From Mesorhizobium shangrilense (GTDB lineage Bacteria > Pseudomonadota > Alphaproteobacteria > Rhizobiales > Rhizobiaceae): a stretch of DNA of 64,000 bases. The stretch is from assembly GCF_040537815.1 (NCBI RefSeq), contig NZ_JBEWSZ010000012.1, forward strand, positions 44,716 through 108,715, in the 5' to 3' direction. The position numbers were made by a program, and so were the translations under genes. Positions within the stretch are counted from its first letter, which is position 1; each line of letters starts with the position of its first letter. Positions 36,880 through 45,542 of this stretch are shown here, piece by piece. The notes beneath the pieces are model-generated. The model had not been told where the DNA came from. It did no database searches and was given only the letters and a program-made list of their open reading frames with translations.

Positions 36880-37281
36880 ATGTTCGGTGCCATTCCGCTG
36901 CTGATCGTGCCCTTCGTCCTCTACAATCTCGGCCTTCTGGGAATATTCGGCGGCGGCGATGATCCGTGGGTGAGCGAGATCTTCTCGGTCCGCATGATGT
37001 CGGGCGGGGTGTTTTCGATGACGCTCGGCGACCTGATGGTGCTGATCGGGCTGATCTTCTTCTTCGCGGAAATGGTAAAGTCGACGCGCACGACCAATGC
37101 GTCGATCATGGACCACCTGCTATCGACCTTCGTCTTCGTGGCGTTCCTGGTCGAGTTCCTGCTGGTGAAGGGCGCCGCCCATTCCGTCTTCTTCACGCTG
37201 ATGGTCATCGCACTCATCGACGTGCTGGCCGGTTTCGCGGTGTCGATGCGATCGGCCAGCCGGGATATCAATTTGAACTAG
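36880..37281 (+). CDS. Conserved integral membrane protein of unknown function
   Basis: A 133-aa protein with four predicted membrane helices (about residues 3-23, 47-67, 82-104, 106-126) and a short DINLN tail. The open frame extends upstream to 36745, but the ATG at 36880 gives a membrane-protein N-terminus (MFGAIPLLIVPF). It lies 149 bases after the ureohydrolase. I do not recognise the family. Confidence 0.75.
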   Translation: MFGAIPLLIVPFVLYNLGLLGIFGGGDDPWVSEIFSVRMMSGGVFSMTLGDLMVLIGLIFFFAEMVKSTRTTNASIMDHLLSTFVFVAFLVEFLLVKGAAHSVFFTLMVIALIDVLAGFAVSMRSASRDINLN

Positions 37282-37311
37282 GGATATCGAGGTTCAGCCC
37301 GCTGCTCGACC

Positions 37312-37743
37312 TCAACCTGGGTCGGCGGTGAAGCCGGCTGCCTCGATGCCGGCGATGGCCGCGGTCTCGTCATTGTCCGACGTGTCGCCCGAAATGCCGA
37401 CCGCACCGATGACGGCACCAGCCTTGTCACGGATCAGAACGCCGCCGACGACCGGCAGGACACGCCCGCCCGAGACATCGGAAATGCCGGCGACAAGATG
37501 CGGACGTTCCTTGGCGAAGGCTTCCACGCGGCGCGATCCCATGCCGATGGCAAGCGCGCCATAGGCCTTTCCAGCCGACATTTGCGGGCGCAGGAACGAG
37601 GCGCCGTCCTGGCGCTGGAACGCGACCAGATGGGCGCCGGCATCAAGCACCGAGACGCCCAGCGGCTTGAGCTTGAGTTCGGCCCCCTTGGCAAAGGCGG
37701 CGTCGATGATCTGCTTGGCCTTTTCGAGCGTCAGTGCGGTCAT
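37312..37743 (-). CDS. GlcG/HbpS-family (DUF336) protein
   Basis: The 143-aa protein matches the GlcG/HbpS fold: LTLEKAKQIIDAAFAKGAEL at the start, GAHLVAFQRQDGASFLRP in the middle, and GGVLIRDKAGAVIGAVGISGDTSDNDE near the C-terminus. Members bind heme or small corrinoids, or sit beside glycolate and diol enzymes; their chemistry is mostly unknown. It has its own start with a weak GGAG. Confidence 0.88.
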   Translation of the reverse strand: MTALTLEKAKQIIDAAFAKGAELKLKPLGVSVLDAGAHLVAFQRQDGASFLRPQMSAGKAYGALAIGMGSRRVEAFAKERPHLVAGISDVSGGRVLPVVGGVLIRDKAGAVIGAVGISGDTSDNDETAAIAGIEAAGFTADPG

Positions 37744-37944
37744 GGTAATCTCCTATGGAAAGGCGTGAATCATTGACCGGGTGCGGGCGATGCGAAATCC
37801 CGGTTTCGGTTGAAATTGCTTCGCCGGAAAGGGCGGGATGGATAGCGACCACGACAGGCCGCAATGTGGAAGCACGCCACCAGTACCGCATCCTCCCGAT
37901 ATGGCGCTCGCGTGCTTCTGATCTGCCTTCGAAGGTCTAGCCTG

Positions 37945-38184
37945 CTAGGCGGTTTTCTTCTTGGCGCGCGCCGGCTTCTTGGCCGGGGCGGCTGGCGCGT
38001 TGGCGAGGTCTTCCGCTTCCTTGGCGAGGCGGAGTGCCCTCAGTTTGTTGGTCTTGGCCTGCCGGGCATCGCTCTCGGCGACATATTCGGCCATCGCCTT
38101 CTGGCGCACGGTGGCGGCCTCTTCCTGTTTCTTGAAACGCGAATCGGCGCGTGCGCGTGCGGTATCCTTAGAGTTCTCAACCAA
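37945..38184 (-). CDS. Small basic Lys/Ala-rich protein
   Basis: The 79-aa protein is highly charged and helical, with a C-terminal Ala/Pro/Lys tail (AKKPARAKKKTA) like those of histone-like or ribosome-associated proteins. The frame is open to 38463 but has no ATG with a good site. I chose TTG 38184, giving VENSKDTARARADSRFKK, the start I recall for similar rhizobial proteins; TTG 38205 is an alternative. A nucleic-acid-binding role is possible but unproven. Confidence 0.65.
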   Translation of the reverse strand: MVENSKDTARARADSRFKKQEEAATVRQKAMAEYVAESDARQAKTNKLRALRLAKEAEDLANAPAAPAKKPARAKKKTA

Positions 38185-38263
38185 GGGCTTTATCCAATCT
38201 CGCAAATCATGATTTCGGCCCCTTGATAGCAGAGCCGGCCTGAAAATGGAAAAATAACTTGGG

Positions 38264-38788
38264 TCACGCAGGCGCACCGGGTCCTGCGTCCTTCTTGCGG
38301 GCGACGACCGCCTCGTAGGCTGCCCGCAGGGTTGCGCGCACCGTGGCGTCGGAGGGCGTGCTGGATGGCGTGCCAAGATGCTCGTGGCGCAGTTCGTCCA
38401 TGAATTGCTCCCACAACGGCGGGCCGCCTTTTTCGAGGAGCTCGGCGCGGATCGACAGATCATCGCTCACCGGCAGCCAGACGCGGCCCCAGGCGCCGAG
38501 ATGCGCCAGGATCGGCACCAGCGTGATGGCCATTTCGGTCAGGCTGTAGATGGCCTTCTGCTTGTGGGTGGGGTCGTCGGCCCTGGTCAGCATGCCCAGT
38601 TCCATCAATCGCTTCAGCCGGTCGGCGAGGATGTTGGAAGCGATCCCCTCCATCGAGCCGTTGAGCAGCTCGCGAAAATGGCGTTTGCCGCCGAAAATCA
38701 TGTCGCGAAGGATGATCAGGCTCCAGCGATCGCCGAACACTTCCAGCGACAGGTTGATCGGGCATCCGGACCGGCGATCGATGCTCAT
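38264..38788 (-). CDS. HxlR-family transcriptional regulator
   Basis: The 174-aa protein has the HxlR winged helix: CPINLSLEVFGDRWSLIILRDM with the conserved N-terminal Cys near residue 9, then FGGKRHFRELLNGSMEGIASNILADRLKRL. The longer-than-usual C-terminus (family ~110-120 aa) may hold an extra domain. GGAGAG precedes the ATG at 38788. The gene is divergent from an alpha/beta hydrolase gene across 103 bases with two dyads, so it probably regulates that gene and itself, likely through thiol or quinone stress (family knowledge). Confidence 0.9.
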   Translation of the reverse strand: MSIDRRSGCPINLSLEVFGDRWSLIILRDMIFGGKRHFRELLNGSMEGIASNILADRLKRLMELGMLTRADDPTHKQKAIYSLTEMAITLVPILAHLGAWGRVWLPVSDDLSIRAELLEKGGPPLWEQFMDELRHEHLGTPSSTPSDATVRATLRAAYEAVVARKKDAGPGAPA

Positions 38789-38810
38789 GCGACTCTCCGA
38801 GAGAAAAACC

Positions 38811-38864
38811 AGTTGCATTATCGTATCAGTCTCAGTATCGTGCAACTGATTGCAAAACGCAATC
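38811..38864. promoter_or_regulatory. Candidate HxlR operators in the divergent promoter
   Basis: AGTTGCA (38811-38817) and TGCAACT (38841-38847) form a perfect inverted repeat with a 23-base spacer. A second dyad GATTGC-AAAAC-GCAATC spans 38848-38864. Both lie between the divergent HxlR and hydrolase genes. Confidence 0.55.
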
Positions 38865-38891
38865 GGTTGTGAGGACCAGGAGACTCCCGAT

Positions 38892-39728
38892 ATGGCGACG
38901 AGTGAACAGCCGGAAATCGCATCCCAGGCCTTTGGCGATCCAGCAAATCCTTCGATCCTGCTCATCATGGGCGCCATGGCCTCAATGCTGTGGTGGCCGG
39001 AGGCGGTCTGCAGGAAACTGGCTGACGCCGGCCTGTTCGTGATCCGCTATGACAATCGCGACACCGGCCGCTCGACCAAATATCCGCCGGGCGCGCCGCC
39101 TTATACGCTCGACGACATGGCTGATGATGCGATCCATGTGCTCGACAGCCATGGCATCGGAGAGGCCCATATTGTCGGCATGTCGATGGGCGGCATGATT
39201 GCGCAGCTTGTGGTCTTGAAGTATCCGCCGCGTGTCCTGTCGCTTACGGTCATCAGCAGTTCGCCGATTGGAACCGACACGTCCCATCTGCCGGGAACGA
39301 CCGAAGCCTATATGGAACATTCGGCTGGAGGCGAGAACGTCGATTGGTCCGATCGCGGCCAGGTGGTCGATTTTATCACCAGGGATGCGCGGATGATCGC
39401 CAGCGTGGCGCATCCGTTCGACGAGAAACGGACAAGGGCGTTTATCGAAGGGGATTACGACCGTTCCGGCGGCTTTCTGAGCGCGACCAATCATTTCATG
39501 CTCAAGGGCGGCGAGGCCTGGAAGGGCCGCCTCGGCGAGATCGCGGCTCCGCTGCTCGTGGTGCACGGCACGGCAGACCCGATCTTCCCGATCGAGCACG
39601 GCGCGGCACTTGCCGAGGCGGTTGCCGGGGCGCGGCTTGTCCGCATTGAGGGCGGCGGTCACGAGCTGCATCCGGACGATTGGACAACGATAGCTGCTGC
39701 GATCGTCGCTCACGCCCAGGCCGGCTAA
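38892..39728 (+). CDS. Alpha/beta hydrolase
   Basis: A 278-aa alpha/beta hydrolase with nucleophile Ser98 in GMSMGG, an acid in the HGTADPIFP strand and the catalytic His in GGGHELHPDD. The N-terminal RYDNRDTGRST segment is characteristic of the esterase/aclacinomycin-methylesterase-like group. AGGAGA precedes ATG 38892. It is likely controlled by the divergent HxlR gene. Substrate unknown. Confidence 0.88.
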   Translation: MATSEQPEIASQAFGDPANPSILLIMGAMASMLWWPEAVCRKLADAGLFVIRYDNRDTGRSTKYPPGAPPYTLDDMADDAIHVLDSHGIGEAHIVGMSMGGMIAQLVVLKYPPRVLSLTVISSSPIGTDTSHLPGTTEAYMEHSAGGENVDWSDRGQVVDFITRDARMIASVAHPFDEKRTRAFIEGDYDRSGGFLSATNHFMLKGGEAWKGRLGEIAAPLLVVHGTADPIFPIEHGAALAEAVAGARLVRIEGGGHELHPDDWTTIAAAIVAHAQAG

Positions 39729-39744
39729 GAGCGCGGCCGGGGGC

Positions 39745-39773
39745 TTGACGCATCGGGCTTGCGGCAATAGTTA
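39745..39773 (+). promoter_or_regulatory. Predicted sigma-70 promoter of the GST operon
   Basis: TTGACG (39745-39750) and TAGTTA (39768-39773) are separated by 17 bases, about 90 bases before the GST start. Confidence 0.5.
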
Positions 39774-39826
39774 AGCAAATGCTTCAGTGTTTGATTTTCG
39801 CTAGGACGAGGCACCAAAGCTGGCGT

Positions 39827-39858
39827 GCCAAGGAACAGACGAGCCAAGGAACGGACGA
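39827..39858 (+). repeat. 16-bp tandem duplication before the GST gene
   Basis: GCCAAGGAACAGACGA is followed directly by GCCAAGGAACGGACGA, one mismatch, eight bases before the start codon. It may duplicate an A/G-rich ribosome-binding or leader segment. Confidence 0.7.
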
Positions 39859-39866
39859 GCAGGACA

Positions 39867-40523
39867 ATGACCCTTACGCTTCACTTTCACCCGCTGGCCT
39901 CCTTCTGCTGGAAGCCTTTGGTCGCGCTTTATGAGAACGATACGCCATTCACATCGGTCATCGTCGATCTCGGCAACGAGCAGTCGCGCGCCGCCTTCCT
40001 GAAATTGTCGCCCTGGGGCAAGATGCCGGCGTTGCGCGACGATGCGCGCGACCGCACGGTGCCGGAATCGACCATCATCATCGAATATCTGGCCGCCCAT
40101 TACCCAGGGCCAGTCGAACTGCTCCCCGTCGATGTCGGTCTCGCCAGCAGGGTTCGCGTGGCCGACCGCTTCTATGATTTCTATGTCCAGGAGCCGATGC
40201 AGAAGATCGTCGCCGACCGGCTGCGGCCGGAAGGCATGACCGATCCGTTCGGCGTCGAGCAGGCGCGAGGCCAGTTGCGCAATTCCTATACCTTCCTTGA
40301 ACAAGACATGCAGGCAAAGAGCTGGGCGACGGGCGAGACCTTCACCATGGCCGACTGCGCGGCGTCACCGGCGCTGTTCTACGCCAACAAGGTCGAGCCT
40401 TTCGGCGACCGATATCCGGCGGTGAAGCGTTACCACGACCGATTGGTGGAGCGGCCATCCTTCGCCCGCGTGATCGAGGAAGCGCAGCCCTATTTCCACA
40501 TGTTCCCCTACAACAACGGTTAA
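39867..40523 (+). CDS. Glutathione S-transferase family protein
   Basis: A 218-aa GST: thioredoxin-like N-terminal domain (residues 1-80, with SPWGKMPAL and the glutathione-binding PESTIIIEYLA) and an all-helical C-terminal domain (about 95-210, TMADCAASPALF). It is first in a row with ArsR, two SRPBCC proteins and an NTF2-like protein. GSTs conjugate or reduce electrophiles in the cytoplasm; the substrate is unknown. Confidence 0.92.
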   Translation: MTLTLHFHPLASFCWKPLVALYENDTPFTSVIVDLGNEQSRAAFLKLSPWGKMPALRDDARDRTVPESTIIIEYLAAHYPGPVELLPVDVGLASRVRVADRFYDFYVQEPMQKIVADRLRPEGMTDPFGVEQARGQLRNSYTFLEQDMQAKSWATGETFTMADCAASPALFYANKVEPFGDRYPAVKRYHDRLVERPSFARVIEEAQPYFHMFPYNNG

Positions 40524-40527
40524 AGCC

Positions 40528-40872
40528 ATGCTGCACGATCCGGCCCAGCTTGATCTGATGTTCCAGGCGCTTGCCGACCCGGCGCGCCGGCAGATGGTCG
40601 ACCGATTGTCGCGCGGTCCGGCATCGGTCAGCCAACTGGCCGAGCCGCTGGCGATGTCGCTGTCGGCTGTCGTCCAGCACCTGAACGTGCTGGAGGCAAG
40701 CGGGCTCGTCCGCACCGAGAAACTCGGCCGGGTGCGCACCTGCCAGATTGAACCGCAGGCGCTGAGAACCGCCGAACACTGGATCAACGAACGGCGCCTG
40801 ATCTGGGAGCGCCGGCTCGACCGGCTCGGCGCCTTTCTTGCCGAAACCAATGACGACACCGAAGGAAAGTGA
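40528..40872 (+). CDS. ArsR-family transcriptional regulator
   Basis: The 114-aa winged helix protein (FQALADPARRQMVDRLSRGPASVSQLAE, then SLSAVVQHLNVLEASGLV) lacks metal-binding Cys pairs, so it is of the non-metal type common next to SRPBCC genes. It starts four bases after the GST stop and precedes an SRPBCC gene by 12 bases. Confidence 0.93.
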   Translation: MLHDPAQLDLMFQALADPARRQMVDRLSRGPASVSQLAEPLAMSLSAVVQHLNVLEASGLVRTEKLGRVRTCQIEPQALRTAEHWINERRLIWERRLDRLGAFLAETNDDTEGK

Positions 40873-40884
40873 AGGAGGCTCATC

Positions 40885-41358
40885 ATGACCGAACCGTCCG
40901 TGACACATGCCACCATCGTGCTCGAGCGCTTCTATAATGCTTCGCCGGCGCGGGTGTTCAAGGCCCTGGCCGACCCGCAGGCGCGCATGCGCTGGGGCAC
41001 GCCATCGAAGGATGCGGAACTGGTCTACGACAAGACCGACTTTCGTGTCGGCGGGCTGGATGTCAGCCGCTGCGGGCCGCGCAGCAGACTGATCTACCGG
41101 GTTGAAACCCGCTATATGGATATCGAGCCCGAATACAGGATCGTCTCGACCGAAGTCGTGTCGGAGGGCTGGAACCGGCTTTCCGTGTCCCTGATCACGG
41201 TCGAGCTTCAGGCACAGGGTAAATCCACACGGCTTATCCTCACCGACCAGGTCGCGGCCTTCGGCGACAAGGACATGATCGCCGGCAGCGAGGCGGGATT
41301 CAGCGCCGCGCTGGACAATCTCGCGGCGGAGTTTTCGAACGAGCCCGCCGACGCCTGA
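40885..41358 (+). CDS. SRPBCC/AHSA1-like protein
   Basis: A 157-aa START-like fold protein: ERFYNASPARVFKALADPQARMRWG at residues 12-36 and a C-terminal amphipathic helix. Such proteins bind hydrophobic ligands in a deep cavity. It resembles the third gene downstream, so the cassette has two SRPBCC paralogues. Confidence 0.88.
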   Translation: MTEPSVTHATIVLERFYNASPARVFKALADPQARMRWGTPSKDAELVYDKTDFRVGGLDVSRCGPRSRLIYRVETRYMDIEPEYRIVSTEVVSEGWNRLSVSLITVELQAQGKSTRLILTDQVAAFGDKDMIAGSEAGFSAALDNLAAEFSNEPADA

Positions 41359-41397
41359 TCCTGGCAATCGCCAACCAAGCAGAAGGAGGTTTCCGCC

Positions 41398-41772
41398 ATG
41401 CCCGGCAAAAGCAGATCGGAGCTGATCCACAGTTATTTCGCTGCCTATCAGGCGAATGACCGTGAAATCATCGAGGCTGTCCTGACCGATGATTTCACCT
41501 TCACCAGCCCTTATGACGATGCCATCGACCGGGCGACCTATTTCGTGCGGTGCTGGCCCAACAGCAAGCTCTTCAAGTCGATCACCATCGAGAGGATATG
41601 CGAGGACGGGGACGCTGCCTTCGTTCTCTATCGTTGCGAAACGCTCGACGGCAAAGGCTTCCGCAACACCGAGCTTCATACGTTCCGGGGCAGCCGGCTG
41701 TGCGGTGTCGAGGTCTATTTCGGGGCTGCCCACAAGGACGGCGTCTTCATCGCCCAGCAACCATCAAGCTAG
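41398..41772 (+). CDS. NTF2-like/SnoaL-type protein
   Basis: The 124-aa protein has the cone-shaped NTF2 fold pattern, [34 protein letters not shown] at the N-terminus and beta strands ending VYFGA. Members are isomerases, cyclases or ligand-binding proteins. AGAAGGAGG precedes the ATG. Specific role unknown. Confidence 0.85.
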   Translation: MPGKSRSELIHSYFAAYQANDREIIEAVLTDDFTFTSPYDDAIDRATYFVRCWPNSKLFKSITIERICEDGDAAFVLYRCETLDGKGFRNTELHTFRGSRLCGVEVYFGAAHKDGVFIAQQPSS

Positions 41773-41785
41773 CAGGAGAATTCCC

Positions 41786-42250
41786 ATGACCCAGCGATCC
41801 GTCGTCCATTCCACCTTCATCATCGACCGCTTCTATCCGGTGCCGCCCGCGAAAGTTTACTTCGCGCTCAGCGATCCGGCGGCCAAGAGGCGCTGGTTCA
41901 CGGACCCCAGCAACCCGATGCCCAGCAGGCATGAAATGGACTTCCGCGTTGGCGGCAAGGAGATCAATGCCGGCGGTCCCAAGGACGGACCGATCCACGT
42001 ATACAACGCTACCTATCAGGACATCGTGCCGGACCAGCGCATCGTCTACAGTTACGACATGCTTTTTGGCGAAACCCGCATCTCGGTGTCCTTGGCTACG
42101 ATCGAGCTGCATGCCGAAGGCAAGGGCACGCGGCTGGTGCTGACCGAGCAGGGCGCTTTTCTCGATGGCCACGACAGCTCCGCCACCCGCGAGCACGGCA
42201 CCCGCGAACTGCTCGACGCGCTGGGCGCGGCGCTGACGGTCGAAGCCTGA
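41786..42250 (+). CDS. SRPBCC/AHSA1-like protein
   Basis: A 154-aa paralogue of the protein two genes upstream, with [25 protein letters not shown] and [16 protein letters not shown] precedes ATG 41786; the open frame extends upstream through the NTF2 gene but that part is out-of-frame shadow. Last gene of the cassette. Confidence 0.9.
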   Translation: MTQRSVVHSTFIIDRFYPVPPAKVYFALSDPAAKRRWFTDPSNPMPSRHEMDFRVGGKEINAGGPKDGPIHVYNATYQDIVPDQRIVYSYDMLFGETRISVSLATIELHAEGKGTRLVLTEQGAFLDGHDSSATREHGTRELLDALGAALTVEA

Positions 42251-42300
42251 TTTCGGCTACCGGTATCCGGCGAAGGGCTTGAAGCGCGCCGAGCTTTCTT

Positions 42301-42350
42301 CATGCATGTCGTTGTCCCAAAACCGCTGTGCGCTTTTGGGCAAGAAGCAT
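42301..42350. repeat. Dispersed Mesorhizobium-type palindromic repeat, copy 1
   Basis: CATGCATGTCG, then CCCAAAACCGCTG...TTTTGGGC and a degenerate right end. Its core matches the copies at 48231 and 59003. It lies at the convergent ends of two operons. Confidence 0.8.
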
Positions 42351-42613
42351 CAGGTCTCCCAGAATTGATCGAGCCAGAGGTTCAGCTTCAGGAAACCGGC
42401 ATTGCTCACCGTATAGACCCGTCTTGTTCCTTCCGGCTTGGCGTTGACCAGGCCGGCATCAAGCAGCACCTTCAGGTGCTGGGAGACGGCGGGTCGCGAT
42501 ACCGGCAGTCCGGCGGCCAATTCGTTGACGGTCTTCGGGCCGCGCCGGAGTTCTTCCAAGAGATGGCGCCGGTTGGGATCGGCAATCGCCATGAAGGCGT
42601 CGGAAAACATCAT
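42350..42613 (-). CDS. ArsR-family transcriptional regulator (small)
   Basis: An 87-aa winged helix protein: AIADPNRRHLLEELRRGPKTVNELAAG, then SRPAVSQHLKVLLDAGLV. No metal-site Cys. It is downstream of the MFS gene on the minus strand, separated by 31 bases, and its stop lies at the edge of a dispersed repeat. Likely target: the MFS gene or the opposite cassette. Confidence 0.92.
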   Translation of the reverse strand: MMFSDAFMAIADPNRRHLLEELRRGPKTVNELAAGLPVSRPAVSQHLKVLLDAGLVNAKPEGTRRVYTVSNAGFLKLNLWLDQFWET

Positions 42614-42644
42614 GCCTTATTTGTGAGGCAAAGCCTTTCGAATC

Positions 42645-43892
42645 TCAACCATTGGTTTCAGCTTTTCTTCGCGGGTCAAGCCGCAGCGCTTCCGGCGTGA
42701 CCGAGCGGTCGGCCGGCTGTGTCTTGAAGGCATCGCGATCCTCGATCGGCACCGGGGCGCGGCGGCTGATGCGCAGCAGCGTATAGGCGGCGAGACTGAG
42801 ATGCGCGAACGCCGTCGCCAGGAACAGGCCTTCCGGCCGGACCCACCCCATCAGGGCCGCGCCCAGCAACGGGCCGATCATCGTGCCGAAACCATAGAGC
42901 AGCAACAGGCCGCCCGAGACCTTGACGAAATCCTCGGATCGCGCGTGGTCGTTGGCGTGGGCGACGGCGATCGAATAGAGCGTGTAGGCAAAAGCGCCGT
43001 AGGCCGCCGTGAAGATCAGGACGAAGATGGCTGAGCGCGGCTCGAACAGGAAGATCGCAAGCGCAAACAGCGCCGCGCCGAAGGCCGCGCCCGCCAGCAC
43101 GAAACGTCGGTCGGTCTTGTCGGACAGGCGCCCGGCCGGAAGCTGCATGGCAGCGCCGGCGACGACGACGAGGCTCATCATCAAGGCGATCTCGGCCGTG
43201 GAAATGCCGATGCGGGCGCCGTAGACGGCACCCAGCGTGCCCCAGGCGCCATTGGCGATGCCGACCAGCAGGCAAGCGACCGCCGACACCGGCGAATTGG
43301 CATAAAGGCCTTTGACGTCAAGCTTGACATCCTGCAGCGCCTTGGGATGCGACGCCGTCGAAACGGCGGTCGGAATGAGCGACAGGCAAAACAGGATGCC
43401 GGTGATCATGAACAGCGAGTCCGATCGCACGTCACCGCCGGCGACGATCATCTGTCCGCCCATGATCGAGGCGTAGGTGACCATCATGTAGAGGCCAAAG
43501 ACAGTGCCGCGGTTCTCGTTGGTGGCCTTCTCGTTCAGCCAGCTTTCGATGACCATGAAGGCGCCGGCCATGGTGAAGCCGGTGAAAGCGCGCAGCAGGA
43601 TCCAGACGTATTCGTCGATGATCAAGCCGGTCAGCAGCGCCACGATCGCTCCCGACGCCGCAAAGGCGCCGAAGGCCCGCACATGTCCCGCGCGGCGCAC
43701 GAGGCGCGGGGCAAAGAAGCAGCCGGTGACGAAGCCGCCGGCCCAGGCGGTGCCCATCAGGCCGAGCGATGCCGTCGAGAACCCTTCAAGTTGACCGCGC
43801 AACGGCAGGAGCAGGCCGTGCAAGCCGGATGCCGCCAGCAGGAAGGCAGTGCCGCGAAGCAGCGAGAGGATCGGTCGGTAGGCTGCGAACAT
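42645..43892 (-). CDS. MFS transporter, YcaD-like
   Basis: A 415-aa carrier with about 12 helices and the YcaD-like pattern: GLMGTAWAGGFVTGCFFAPRLVRRAGHVR (about 46-74), then FMVIESWLNEKATNENRGTVFGLYM near 110-134. ATG 43892 gives a normal N-terminus; the upstream open frame is antisense to DUF1192. Substrate unknown. Confidence 0.88.
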   Translation of the reverse strand: MFAAYRPILSLLRGTAFLLAASGLHGLLLPLRGQLEGFSTASLGLMGTAWAGGFVTGCFFAPRLVRRAGHVRAFGAFAASGAIVALLTGLIIDEYVWILLRAFTGFTMAGAFMVIESWLNEKATNENRGTVFGLYMMVTYASIMGGQMIVAGGDVRSDSLFMITGILFCLSLIPTAVSTASHPKALQDVKLDVKGLYANSPVSAVACLLVGIANGAWGTLGAVYGARIGISTAEIALMMSLVVVAGAAMQLPAGRLSDKTDRRFVLAGAAFGAALFALAIFLFEPRSAIFVLIFTAAYGAFAYTLYSIAVAHANDHARSEDFVKVSGGLLLLYGFGTMIGPLLGAALMGWVRPEGLFLATAFAHLSLAAYTLLRISRRAPVPIEDRDAFKTQPADRSVTPEALRLDPRRKAETNG

Positions 43893-43983
43893 GTTTTGAT
43901 CCGGCTGGAGTTTGCTGAAGCGCAGGGTCTGAAGACAGGTGCATTCCGGCTTTTCGGCGGCGTCAAACCGGCGCTTTTTGAAA

Positions 43984-44178
43984 CTATCCGCGGCGGAACA
44001 AGGCCTCGGCCGCGGACTTCGTGCTGCCCTTGGCCTTGAGCTCGGCTTCCAGCCTGGCGATCTCTTCTCGCAAGATACCGATCCGCTCCGACAACTCACT
44101 CACGGAAAGCAGGGACAGGTCCTGCCCTATCTCATGCGGGCGCGCTTTCTTCTTGGGTTCGTCGTCGAAGATCGCCAT
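43984..44178 (-). CDS. DUF1192 family small protein
   Basis: A 64-aa protein starting MAIFDDEPKKKARPHEIGQDL and followed by a coiled-coil LSVSELSERIGILREEIARLEAELKAK, the DUF1192 signature in alphaproteobacteria. GGAGGAG precedes the ATG at 44178. Function unknown. It is divergent from the quinone oxidoreductase. Confidence 0.92.
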   Translation of the reverse strand: MAIFDDEPKKKARPHEIGQDLSLLSVSELSERIGILREEIARLEAELKAKGSTKSAAEALFRRG

Positions 44179-44255
44179 CGTCGCTCCTCCCTGATTTGGC
44201 CATTTGCCTGATTTGGCAATGAGCATACATAGGGCAGGGGCACGGATGCAAACAT

Positions 44256-44309
44256 CCGGCAAGATTCGGACTGCCGGCAAGAGTATGGCAGCCAGCAAGA
44301 GTCTGGCGA
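44256..44309 (+). repeat. Three tandem 18-bp repeats upstream of the quinone oxidoreductase
   Basis: Units start at 44256, 44274 and 44292 (CCGGCAAGATTCGGACTG, CCGGCAAGAGTATGGCAG, CCAGCAAGAGTCTGGCGA). They lie between divergent genes and end eight bases before the start codon. Confidence 0.75.
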
Positions 44310-44316
44310 ACCAGGG

Positions 44317-45339
44317 ATGGAAACACGCATGGCGAATGGACAGAGAATTCCGGCGAAGATGACGGCCATCGCGATCTCGGAACCTGGTGGTCCCCGTGTG
44401 CTGAAACCCGAGACGCGCGATGTGCCGCAGCCGGGCTCCGGTGAAATCCTGATCAGGGTGCGCGCCGCCGGCGTCAACCGGCCCGATGTGCAGCAGCGCA
44501 AGGGCGCCTATCCAGCACCGCCCGGCGCGTCGGACCTGCCGGGCCTCGAGGCGTCCGGCGAAGTGGCCGCCCTTGGCGACGACATATCGCGCTGGCGCAT
44601 CGGCGACCGGGTCTGCGCGCTGACGCCGGGTGGCGGATATGCAGAATACGTCAAGGTGCATACCGGCAGCGTCCTGCCCTTGCCGGCCGGCTTTACCCAC
44701 ACCGAAGCGGCCGCGGTGCCGGAAAACTATTTCACCGTCTGGCACAATGTGTTCGAGCGCGGCGGCCTGAAACGCGGCGAGACCTTGCTTGTGCATGGCG
44801 GCTCGTCGGGCATAGGCACCACGGCCATCCAGCTTGCCGCCGCGTTCGGCGCCTATGTCATCACCACGGCCGGCAGCAAGGAGAAATGCGACGCCTGCCT
44901 GAGGCTGGGGGCGGATCGGGCGATCAACTATCGCGAAGAGGATTTCGTCGCCGCGGTCAAGGACGCGACAGGAGGCAAGGGCGCAAACGTCATCCTCGAC
45001 ATGGTCGGCGGCGACTATGTGGCGCGAAACTACGAGGCCGCGGCGGTCGAAGGCCGTATTGTCCAGATCGCTGTGCAGGGCGGCGCTGTCGCAAGCGCCG
45101 ATTTCTCGAAGATCATGGTCAAGCGGCTTGTTCATACCGGCTCGACGCTCAGGCCGCGCACCGTCGAGTTCAAGGCGGCCATTGCCGCCGCGCTGGAGGC
45201 GCAGGTGTGGCCGCTGCTGGGTACCCGCAAGGTTGCCCCGGTCATGGATATGATCTTCCCACTCAGCGACGCCTGGCGGGCACATGAGCGGATGGAGGAC
45301 GGCGAGCATATCGGCAAGATCGTGCTGGACGTCGGCTGA
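44317..45339 (+). CDS. NAD(P)H quinone oxidoreductase, zeta-crystallin/PIG3 type
   Basis: The 340-aa protein is an MDR-superfamily reductase without structural zinc. VRAAGVNRPDVQQRKGAYPAPPGAS lies near residues 49-73, and the NADPH-binding loop is LLVHGGSSGIGTTAIQLA (about 157-174). PIG3-like enzymes reduce quinones in the cytoplasm. The ATG at 44317 follows CCAGGG; 44329 and 44359 are alternatives. It stands downstream of three 18-bp repeats. Confidence 0.92.
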   Translation: METRMANGQRIPAKMTAIAISEPGGPRVLKPETRDVPQPGSGEILIRVRAAGVNRPDVQQRKGAYPAPPGASDLPGLEASGEVAALGDDISRWRIGDRVCALTPGGGYAEYVKVHTGSVLPLPAGFTHTEAAAVPENYFTVWHNVFERGGLKRGETLLVHGGSSGIGTTAIQLAAAFGAYVITTAGSKEKCDACLRLGADRAINYREEDFVAAVKDATGGKGANVILDMVGGDYVARNYEAAAVEGRIVQIAVQGGAVASADFSKIMVKRLVHTGSTLRPRTVEFKAAIAAALEAQVWPLLGTRKVAPVMDMIFPLSDAWRAHERMEDGEHIGKIVLDVG

Positions 45340-45430
45340 TAGCGGCATACCCGGGGCTCGATCGGCAGGCTGACCGGAGCGAGACCGCGCCCGTGGTCCT
45401 GGTCCCTGCCTACAAGATGAACAGAAGCTT

Positions 45431-45449
45431 AATGCTGCAATGCAGCATT
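45431..45449. promoter_or_regulatory. Dyad in the promoter region of the DUF1127 gene
   Basis: AATGCTGC-AAT-GCAGCATT, perfect 8-bp arms, about 95 bases upstream of the start, in an AT-rich stretch. Confidence 0.45.
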
Positions 45450-45542
45450 TGCATCATTGCTATGCAAAATCAGCCATTCAACTCCGCATCGGTGACGCCT
45501 ATTTGAGCATCACCGAAACGAACAACCATTTGGAGGACTAAC

